NCBI RefSeq assembly: GCF_003696205.1
Contig: NZ_RFFI01000017.1
Coordinates: 1-46,627 of the forward strand
Origin: Cellulomonas triticagri
Lineage (GTDB): Bacteria; Actinomycetota; Actinomycetes; Actinomycetales; Cellulomonadaceae
Length of the DNA stretch: 46,627 nt
Direction of reading: 5' to 3'
In this document: positions 40,754 to 46,627 of the stretch, in pieces
Layout: each line of letters starts with the position of its first letter
Position numbering within the stretch: position 1 is the first letter of the stretch
The notes under the pieces: generated by a model
Told to the model about the DNA's origin: nothing
The model's database searches: none
Seen by the model: the letters and a program-made list of their open reading frames with translations, nothing else
Position numbers and translations under genes: made by a program

Positions 40754-41931
40754 GCGGGCGACCCGGCGGCGAACGCGGGGACGACGGCACCGACGGGCTC
40801 GCCGTGGCCGAGGACGGCGGTGCGGCCGAGCGTGTCCAGCGCCGCGAGGTCCGCGCCGGGCAGGGTCGCCGCGCCCGCGACCCGCAGCGCCTCCGCGAGC
40901 ACCGCCGGTCGGGGCCGGGCGCTGCCGTCGAGCACCTTGAACGCCACCGCGGAGCCGTCGGGCAGCGCGGCGGCGTAGACGCCGTCGGCACCGTCCTTGG
41001 CGACCAGCCCGGGCAGGGCGCGCATGGCGCGGGTGACGTCGCGCCGCTCGCCGCCGACGAGGTCGGGGTGCGTCGTCATCGCCGTCGCGACGCGGGCGAG
41101 CGGGCTCCCGGGCTCGGTGGCGGGGGCGACCGCGATCCGCGCGAACGCCCGCGCCAGCCCGGTGAGCGAGGTGGAGAACAGCGGGGCGCCGCAGCCGTCG
41201 ACCGTGACGTGCCAGGCGGGGACGCCGGTGAGCTCCTCGACGGCGGCGCGGCACGCGACCTGCACCGGGTGCTCGGCGTCGAGGTAGCGCTCCGTGTCCC
41301 AGCCCTCCTCGCCGGTGTGGGCGACGCAGGTGACCAGCATCGCGGCGTGCTTGCCGGAGCAGTTCTGCGTCACCGGCTCCGGGCCGTGGCCCTCGGCGCG
41401 GCGCGCGGCGGCGGCGTCCGGGTCGAGCGGCAGGTCGGGAGTGTTCTCGAGCGCGGTCTCGCTGAGCCCGGCGGTGAGCAGGGACTCGCGGACCACGCGC
41501 ACGTGCTCCGGGGTGCCGTCGTGCGACGCGCACGCCAGCGCGAGGTGCGGCGGGTCGAGGTCGAGGCCCGCGCGCAGCATCCCGACGGCCTGCAGCGGCT
41601 TCAGCGACGACCGCGCGAGGATCGTGACCTCGGGGTCGCCCAGCGCGAGCCGCACCGAGCCGTCGGGGGCGAGGACGACCAGGTGGCCGAGGTGCACGGA
41701 CTCGACCACGTCGCCGCGCACGACCCGGGCCAGCGGGACGGCACCCGTCGCGACATCGGACGCCCCGGCGGCGACCGCGCGAGCGGCGGCCAGCAGGTCG
41801 TCGGGCACGGCCTCAGGCAGGTCAAGCAGGTCGGGCAGGCCGGGGACCGCGGCGCCCGGCACTGCGGCGTCCGCGCCCGTCAGGCGCTCGGTCAGGTGCG
41901 GGCCGCCCGGGCGGGTCCCCGGCACGCTCAC
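40750..41931 (-). CDS. Asparaginase (AnsB-like, asparaginase II family)
   Basis: 393 aa from GTG at 41931 (overlaps the DUF2516 stop as GTGA; GTG at 41934 and 41925 are also in frame). Family signatures: [54 protein letters not shown] and the terminal [11 protein letters not shown]. This is the actinobacterial/rhizobial asparaginase II group, not the E. coli AnsA/AnsB fold. It converts asparagine to aspartate and ammonia. Confidence 0.9.
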   Translation of the reverse strand: MSVPGTRPGGPHLTERLTGADAAVPGAAVPGLPDLLDLPEAVPDDLLAAARAVAAGASDVATGAVPLARVVRGDVVESVHLGHLVVLAPDGSVRLALGDPEVTILARSSLKPLQAVGMLRAGLDLDPPHLALACASHDGTPEHVRVVRESLLTAGLSETALENTPDLPLDPDAAAARRAEGHGPEPVTQNCSGKHAAMLVTCVAHTGEEGWDTERYLDAEHPVQVACRAAVEELTGVPAWHVTVDGCGAPLFSTSLTGLARAFARIAVAPATEPGSPLARVATAMTTHPDLVGGERRDVTRAMRALPGLVAKDGADGVYAAALPDGSAVAFKVLDGSARPRPAVLAEALRVAGAATLPGADLAALDTLGRTAVLGHGEPVGAVVPAFAAGSPA

Positions 41932-42269
41932 CACCCGCCGCGCGACGGGCCGCTCGGACCCCCGCGGCGACGCGTGTGCGGCGCGATGGCCGGGCGCGCG
42001 TCCACCAGGTACACGATCGCGGCCACGGCGCTGAGCAGCGCGAGCCAGGTCGGGAACGCCCCCAGGCCGAGGGGCGGCGGCACCGAGAAGAACGCCACGG
42101 CGGTGGCGATGCCGAGGATGATCAGCCAGATCTGCTTCGTCTGCTTGCCCGCCGCGACGAACGCGGCCGCGGGCCGGCGCGCGGCGTCGACCAGCGCCCA
42201 CACCGTCAGCGCGAGGATGACGAGGTTGAACACCAGGAACAGGTAGAACTGCACGCCGCCGAGGATCAC
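41928..42269 (-). CDS. DUF2516 family membrane protein
   Basis: 113 aa from GTG at 42269. Helices at about 4-28, 45-64 and 70-90 (LFLVFNLVILALTVWALVDA, QIWLIILGIATAVAFF, WLALLSAVAAIVYLVDARP) match DUF2516. The function is unknown. It is upstream of and overlaps the asparaginase gene, which in turn overlaps dtd, so the three are one transcription unit. Confidence 0.88.
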   Translation of the reverse strand: MILGGVQFYLFLVFNLVILALTVWALVDAARRPAAAFVAAGKQTKQIWLIILGIATAVAFFSVPPPLGLGAFPTWLALLSAVAAIVYLVDARPAIAPHTRRRGGPSGPSRGGW

Positions 42270-42332
42270 GCAGGCGATGCTACGGGGCGACGCGGCCCCG
42301 CGGCAGCGCGGCCAGCGTCGACAGCGGGCGGG

Positions 42333-43451
42333 TCACAGCTCGGGCAGGGTCTCGCGGGCGGTCCGGGCGTCCACGCCGGACGCCTCCAGCAGGTCCACGA
42401 CCAGCGAGCGGATCAGCAGCACGAGGCTCTGCGCCTGCCAGTCGTCGGGCGTGAGGGTGAACGGGTCGAGCTCCGCCGCGAGCCGCAGCAGCTCCTCCCG
42501 GGACCGCAGCGGCTCCGCCCCGGTCGCCAGGGCGGCGGCGAGGGCGTCGGCGGCCAGCGCGGCCCGGTCCACGGCGTCCGCGACGGCCCCGAGGTCGTGC
42601 GGCGGCTCCGCCTCCACCGTGGCCAGGGACCGGCGCGCGAGCACTCGGGCGTTGCGCACGGCACGGTCCACCCGGACCGCGGACTGCCCCACCCACGCGA
42701 GCTCGGTCCGGTGCCGGCGCGACCCCGGGGAGACCCGGGCGAGGTCGCGCGCCGCGCGGGCGGCGTCCTGCCACTCGTCGAGCGCGGGCTGCGAGGCGCG
42801 GCCCCGGATGAGGGCGTCCTCGACGTCCGGCGCGGACCGGGCACGCAGGCCGCGCGCCAGCAGGCGCAGCATCCCGGCGAGCTCCTCGACGGCGGCACGC
42901 CCCTGCGCGCGGGGTCGACGGCGCGGGTCGCTGGGGGTCAACGCGGCGACCGCCAGCGCGACCAGGCCGCCGACCAGCGCGTCCGTCCACCGGCCGACCG
43001 GACCGCCCGCCGCGCCCACCGCGGGCAGGCCGACGATGACGATGGCCTGCACCCCGGCCTGGGTGGTGAGCATCGGCCCGCGGTCGAGGAACCGGGCGAG
43101 GAGCGCGGCCCCGGCGAGCACCAGCGCGACCTGCCACGGCCCGGTGCCGATGCCGTGCACCACCAGGTCGCCCAGGCCGACGCCGATGGCGACGCCCACG
43201 GCGAGCTCCGCGACCCGGCGCAGGTCGCGGTCGGCGGTGAAACCGAGAGCGATCCACGCGCTGACCGGCGCGAAGAACGGGGCGGTGTGCCCGAGCAGGT
43301 GGTACGAGATGGCGTAGGCACCACCCGCGGCGACGACCGCCTGCAGCACCGGCACGAACGCCGTCCGCACCCGGGACCGGCCCTGCCGAACCCGCGCGGC
43401 GAGCTGCACCCGCACGGCGGACGGGCCGCGCGGGGCGGGCTCGCCGGTCAC
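42333..43451 (-). CDS. FUSC-type aromatic acid exporter-like protein
   Basis: 372 aa from GTG at 43451 (overlaps the ygfZ stop as GTGA). The first ~165 residues form six membrane helices (LQAVVAAGGAYAISYHLLG, PVSAWIALGFTADRDLRR, then AVGVAIGVGLGDLVVHGIG). The remainder is a helical cytoplasmic domain. This matches the aromatic acid exporter/FUSC family. The substrate is not known. Confidence 0.87.
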   Translation of the reverse strand: MTGEPAPRGPSAVRVQLAARVRQGRSRVRTAFVPVLQAVVAAGGAYAISYHLLGHTAPFFAPVSAWIALGFTADRDLRRVAELAVGVAIGVGLGDLVVHGIGTGPWQVALVLAGAALLARFLDRGPMLTTQAGVQAIVIVGLPAVGAAGGPVGRWTDALVGGLVALAVAALTPSDPRRRPRAQGRAAVEELAGMLRLLARGLRARSAPDVEDALIRGRASQPALDEWQDAARAARDLARVSPGSRRHRTELAWVGQSAVRVDRAVRNARVLARRSLATVEAEPPHDLGAVADAVDRAALAADALAAALATGAEPLRSREELLRLAAELDPFTLTPDDWQAQSLVLLIRSLVVDLLEASGVDARTARETLPEL

Positions 43452-44632
43452 AGCATCGGGTGGCCGCCGAGGCCGCGCGTGAGCGGCCCGTGCGCGGCGG
43501 GCCGGTCGACGGACACGCCGTCGCCGGGGACCACGACCTCCTGGCCTGCGGTGATCGCGCCGCCGTCGCAGTCGACGACCACGTCCTGGTCGGTCGGTGC
43601 GGAACGCTTCACCACCGCGAGCGCCACGGGGCCGAGCTCGTGGTGGCGGACCACCGTGGTGACCCGGCCGATCTCGCGCCCGGGCTCGCCGGACGTCAGC
43701 AGGTCGCCGAGCGCGCGGACGGTCGCCCCGGCCTCGGGGGTGACGTGCCCGGACCCGTCGAGGTGCAGCAGCACGAGGCGGCGCGGCGGCCGACCCATGT
43801 TGTGCACCCGCGCGACGGTCTCCTGCCCGCGGTAGCAGCCCTTCTCCAGGTGCACGGCGGTGCGCAGCCAGTCGAGCTCGTGCGGGATCGTCCGGTGGTC
43901 GACGTCGCGGCCCGCGCGGGGACGCCACGCCTCGACGCGCACGGCCTCGCTCGCCCACGTGCCCGCGAGCGGCCAGCCCGCGGCCTCGCGCGCCCGCACC
44001 GCGTCCACCAGCCCGGCGCGCGGCACGAGCACGAGCCGCCAGGCCCGGTCGGCGCCGGGGTGCTCGGCGTCGGGGAGGCCGTAGCGGGTGCCGCCGGGCA
44101 GCGTGCGCGGCCAGGGGTCGCGCCACGTGACCGGCTCGCCCGGCTCCCCCTCGGCGTCGACGGGCTCGCCCAGCGCGGCCCAGTCGTCGGTGACGTCCGC
44201 GACCTCGACGCGCAGCATGAACCGCATCCGGTCCAGCCACGCGGCCAGGCCCGGTGCGGTCTCGCTGATCAGCCAGGTCGCCTCGCCGTCGTCCACCACG
44301 GCGGCGGCGTGCTCCACGTGCCCCTGCGGGCTGAGCACCAGCGTCTCGGTGGAGGTGCGCGGCGGCAGGTCCGTGAGCTGCTGCGAGGTGATCGAGTGCA
44401 GCCACGACAGCCGGTCGGGCCCCGTGACCCGCACGACGCCGAGGTGCGACTGGTCGACGACCGCGCCGCCGCGGGTCAGCGCGCGCTGCTCCGCGGTGGG
44501 GTCGCCGTAGTGCCACGCGACGCCCGCGTCGGGGCCGGTCGCGGCGACGGCGCCGTGCCGGTCCAGGAGCGGGCTGCGGTGCCGGGGCGCCTCGGGCGCG
44601 GCGTCGGCGGGGACCTCGGCCTCGGTGCTCAC
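43448..44632 (-). CDS. ygfZ: Folate-binding YgfZ-like protein
   Basis: 394 aa from GTG at 44632. GcvT-like fold with VVDQSHLGVVRVTGPDRLSW, the HSITSQQL segment and the family mark KGCYRGQETVAR near residue 275. YgfZ uses tetrahydrofolate to help maintain Fe-S enzymes. It starts 1 nt after the nitrobindin-like gene stop and overlaps the FUSC gene, so the three are co-transcribed. Confidence 0.95.
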   Translation of the reverse strand: MSTEAEVPADAAPEAPRHRSPLLDRHGAVAATGPDAGVAWHYGDPTAEQRALTRGGAVVDQSHLGVVRVTGPDRLSWLHSITSQQLTDLPPRTSTETLVLSPQGHVEHAAAVVDDGEATWLISETAPGLAAWLDRMRFMLRVEVADVTDDWAALGEPVDAEGEPGEPVTWRDPWPRTLPGGTRYGLPDAEHPGADRAWRLVLVPRAGLVDAVRAREAAGWPLAGTWASEAVRVEAWRPRAGRDVDHRTIPHELDWLRTAVHLEKGCYRGQETVARVHNMGRPPRRLVLLHLDGSGHVTPEAGATVRALGDLLTSGEPGREIGRVTTVVRHHELGPVALAVVKRSAPTDQDVVVDCDGGAITAGQEVVVPGDGVSVDRPAAHGPLTRGLGGHPML

Positions 44633-44633
44633 G

Positions 44634-45242
44634 TCAGTCCAGGACGCGGCTGAGGCGCGCCGACCCGTAGGACTGCAGCTCGTGGCCGAACGCCGCGAGG
44701 TCGTGCGCCCACATGAGCTCGCCCTGCACCAGGCCGTACAGCCGCTTGCCGGCCGTGACCTCGGCGCCGGTGGCGGTGCGCGCGATGAGGTCGCTCACCA
44801 GGTCGATCCGCCCGTTGCCGGTCGCGCCGACGTACACGGCGACGTGGCCGGACGGGTCGGCGATCAGCAGCTCGACGGGGTGCAGGTCCGAGCCCATGCC
44901 CTCGGGGCGCTCCGGCGGGATCCGCCAGTAGCCCTGCTCCGTGGACCAGACCGGGCCGTCCTCGTCGGTGGCGGCCGCCGCCGCACCCGGCGACTCCTCG
45001 CCCGCCGCGGCGACGTCACCGTCGTCCGTGAGCGCGGAGGCGTCGTCGGGCGCGACGACGAGGCGGATCGTCGACGTGTACGACAGGTACGGCCCGCCGT
45101 CGTGGTCGACCACCACGTCCTGGGTGAACGCGGTCTCCTCGATGCCCGGGTACCCCACGACCCCTTCGCCGTGCCAGCGGCCGACCAACCAGGCCAGCGG
45201 GTACATCTCGGGCGCGAGGCCCTCGGGCAGCGTGAACGCCAT
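44634..45242 (-). CDS. Nitrobindin/FABP-like beta-barrel protein
   Basis: 202 aa from ATG at 45242. The nitrobindin signature GRWHGEGVVGYP is present, with YLSYTSTIR, GYWRIPPERP, VELLIADPSGHVAVYVG and a C-terminal MWAHDLAAFGHELQSYGSAR that holds candidate haem-ligand His residues. A ~40-residue acidic Ala-rich insert (DDASALTDDGDVAAAGEE) is unusual for the family. Such barrels bind haem, NO or fatty acids; the ligand here is not known. Confidence 0.88.
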   Translation of the reverse strand: MAFTLPEGLAPEMYPLAWLVGRWHGEGVVGYPGIEETAFTQDVVVDHDGGPYLSYTSTIRLVVAPDDASALTDDGDVAAAGEESPGAAAAATDEDGPVWSTEQGYWRIPPERPEGMGSDLHPVELLIADPSGHVAVYVGATGNGRIDLVSDLIARTATGAEVTAGKRLYGLVQGELMWAHDLAAFGHELQSYGSARLSRVLD

Positions 45243-45256
45243 GAACTTCCCTCTTG

Positions 45257-45364
45257 TCAGCGCTGTCCCTTGAACAGCCGGTAGACCACGAAGAACGCGA
45301 ACCAGCCGATCGCGATCGACGCAGCGACGAGCAGACCGATGAACACGATCTCGAGTGCGTGCAT
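45257..45364 (-). CDS. 35-aa single-helix membrane peptide
   Basis: ATG at 45364 to TGA at 45257. It reads MHALEIVFIGLLVAASIAIG, then WFAFFVVYRLFKGQR: one membrane helix with a short basic C-terminal tail. AGGA lies 7 nt before the ATG; TAGGAT at that place could instead be a -10 giving a leaderless mRNA. It starts the unit that continues with the nitrobindin-like and ygfZ genes (14-nt gap). It looks like a real, conserved actinobacterial peptide; the function is unknown. Confidence 0.7.
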   Translation of the reverse strand: MHALEIVFIGLLVAASIAIGWFAFFVVYRLFKGQR

Positions 45365-45450
45365 TGACCGATCCTAACGACGAGGAGGGCCGCTGGCTTC
45401 CCGTCCTCGCGGTCGGGTTCGCCGCGGCGCTCTGCCGAGGGGGAACGCGG

Positions 45451-45903
45451 TCAGGCGCGGGCGGTCCGCAGCCGGGCCCCGAGCAGGTACAGCTCGCAGC
45501 CCAGGCACAGGCCGAACGCGGCGTTCAGCACCGCCGCGACCAGCGCGAGCGCCGCCGCGACGGGCACCGCGGCCCCGACGCCGAGCAGCGCCAGCAGCAC
45601 GCCCGCGCCGGTGATGACCAGGCCGACGCCCTGCGCGAACCGGGGCGGACGCGGGTCCTCCCGCTCCGTCGGCGGCGCGAGACGCGGTGCGACCAGCGAC
45701 CGGTAGGCGAGTCCCTGCACCGTGCCCTGCGCGCCGCGCACGGCCCCGACGGCGAACAGCGCCGCCACGACCGCCAGCGCCGCCGTCGCCGCGGCACCCG
45801 GGAGCAGCAGCACCACGACGAGCAGCACCGCGGTGATCGCGGCCCCGACCCGCGGGCCGCGGGGGTCGATGCCCGGCCCGGCGGGCCCGGCGGGCGCGGT
45901 CAT
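45451..45903 (-). CDS. DUF4395 membrane protein
   Basis: 150 aa from ATG at 45903, which overlaps the stop of the thioredoxin-like gene by 1 nt. It begins GIDPRGPRVGAAITAVLLVV and has four membrane helices with the DUF4395 tail GLCLGCELYLLGARLR (Cys-x2-Cys). DUF4395 is regularly paired with a thioredoxin-like protein in actinobacteria, as here, suggesting a membrane redox function. Confidence 0.88.
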   Translation of the reverse strand: MTAPAGPAGPGIDPRGPRVGAAITAVLLVVVLLLPGAAATAALAVVAALFAVGAVRGAQGTVQGLAYRSLVAPRLAPPTEREDPRPPRFAQGVGLVITGAGVLLALLGVGAAVPVAAALALVAAVLNAAFGLCLGCELYLLGARLRTARA

Positions 45904-46322
45904 CAGCGGCCTCCCGCGACGTGGGCGAGGGCCGTCAGCGCCTGCGTCCGGCTCGTCCCACCGGTCAGCCGGCCCCGCACCGCGCCGTCCGCGTCGAGCA
46001 GCAGCACGGTGGGGGTGCGCAGCACGCCGAACCGGCGCACCAGGTCCATGCGCTCCGCGGCGTCGACCTCGACGTGCACGAGGCCCGGACGTTCGGCGAC
46101 CAGCGCCCCGAGCGCGACGGCCGTCGACCGGCAGGACGCGCACACCTCCGCCGAGAGCTGCACGAACGTCGCCTCGGCGCCCAGCGGCGCCCCGAGGTCA
46201 CGCGCCGACAGGCTCGCCCCGGCGCGGGCGGCCGCGAACCGGCCCGACCGGGCGCGCCACAGCAGCCCGAGCGCCGTCGCCAGCGCGAGCACGGCGGCGA
46301 CCAGCAGCAGCCTCGGCTCCAT
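45903..46322 (-). CDS. Membrane-anchored thioredoxin-like protein
   Basis: 139 aa from ATG at 46322. An N-terminal anchor (LLLVAAVLALATALGLLW) is followed by a thioredoxin fold with C61-A-S-C64 (EVCASCRSTA), then VHVEVDAAERMDLVRRFGVL and TPTVLLLDADG, where the cis-Pro is in RTPTV. The active centre CASC differs from CGPC. Together with DUF4395 it likely passes electrons across or at the membrane. It is a thiol-disulfide oxidoreductase by fold. Confidence 0.9.
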   Translation of the reverse strand: MEPRLLLVAAVLALATALGLLWRARSGRFAAARAGASLSARDLGAPLGAEATFVQLSAEVCASCRSTAVALGALVAERPGLVHVEVDAAERMDLVRRFGVLRTPTVLLLDADGAVRGRLTGGTSRTQALTALAHVAGGR

Positions 46323-46361
46323 CCGACCTCCACCGTCCCCGCGAGGGCGGGTGGGGCCGGG

Positions 46362-46627
46362 TCAGCCCACCAGCACGCGCCCCACGACGTAGACGAGGAT
46401 GCCCGTGACGGCGACCGGCAGCACAGCCACCGCCCACCCCGCGAGACGATGTTCCAGGACCGCCATCCGGTCGAACAGCGCGTCCGCCGCCGCGACCAGC
46501 ACGCCGACGACCGCCCCGAGCAGCGCGCCCGACAGCACGCCGAGCACCGGCAGCGCCGCACCGGCGACGGCACCGGCGGCCGCACCGGCCCCGACCGTGG
46601 CCCCCGCACCGGCCCAGCCGCGCAGCG
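46362..46627 (-). CDS. Glycine-rich membrane protein (5' end outside the window)
   Basis: The frame is open to the window edge, giving 88 residues. A Gly/Ala-rich zipper (RGWAGAGATVGAGAAAGAVA) leads to a hydrophobic segment (VLGVLSGALLGAVVGVLVAA), a short loop (FDRMAVLEHRLAG) and a second helix (WAVAVLPVAVTGILVYVVG). At least two membrane helices; family not recognised. GTG at 46547 could be an internal start giving 61 aa, but the zipper upstream looks like protein. Confidence 0.55.
   Translation of the reverse strand, partial: LRGWAGAGATVGAGAAAGAVAGAALPVLGVLSGALLGAVVGVLVAAADALFDRMAVLEHRLAGWAVAVLPVAVTGILVYVVGRVLVG

Overview
The window is very GC-rich, uses GTG starts freely and packs genes tightly with 1- and 4-nt stop/start overlaps. 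Its content (a dnaK-grpE-dnaJ-hspR operon with HAIR operators, DUF4235, DUF2516, DUF4395, PadR-DUF1048-ABC, and a large BTAD/AfsR-type regulator) points to a chromosomal segment of an actinobacterium. Micrococcales, and Cellulomonadaceae in particular, fit best; this is inferred from gene content, not from a search. No rRNA, tRNA, CRISPR array, insertion sequence or prophage was seen. Layout from the left: (1) 1-4091, minus strand, heat-shock operon dnaK-grpE-dnaJ-hspR, with two HspR (HAIR) inverted repeats upstream. (2) 4347-8846: a VOC protein with its HxlR regulator, a protein made of four cold-shock domains, and a PadR-DUF1048-ABC ATPase-permease operon. (3) 8926-11545, plus strand: a compact cassette of small helical and glycine-zipper proteins that resembles type VII secretion cargo, ending with a four-helix membrane protein; this is the least explained multigene block. 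(4) 11668-17949: a zinc-ribbon SDR-like protein lacking the catalytic tyrosine, a DUF2975/HTH pair behind twin palindromes, a TetR regulator, a secreted seven-repeat RCC1 protein and a YgjV-like membrane protein. (5) 18106-20383: a double GNAT acetyltransferase, a stand-alone LuxR-type HTH, and a secreted four-cysteine protein followed by a 62-aa membrane protein. (6) 20398-24490: a TPP riboswitch driving a thiBPQ-type thiamine ABC importer. (7) 24579-28599: an Abi_2/HEPN protein, DUF4235, and an MFS-TetR-SDR operon that appears to use an AUC start behind a perfect TetR-type operator. (8) 28841-33981: a DrrAB-like drug exporter with 11-bp phased direct repeats in its promoter, convergent with a 1094-aa BTAD/NB-ARC regulator. 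(9) 34126-38277: a DksA/TraR zinc finger, a SHOCT membrane protein, an aminotransferase, an HTH-nucleotidyltransferase/HEPN pair with its own palindromic operator, and a macrodomain protein. (10) 38350-46627: housekeeping and accessory genes (APH-type kinase, GNAT, dtd, asparaginase II, DUF2516, FUSC, ygfZ, nitrobindin-like protein, a 35-aa membrane peptide, DUF4395/thioredoxin). How the parts work together: the heat-shock operon is self-contained and autoregulated by HspR. Several exporter loci carry their own regulators. The accessory blocks hold small candidate conflict or secretion modules: the WXG-like cassette, the MNT/HEPN pair, the Abi protein and the secreted Cys protein with a membrane partner.
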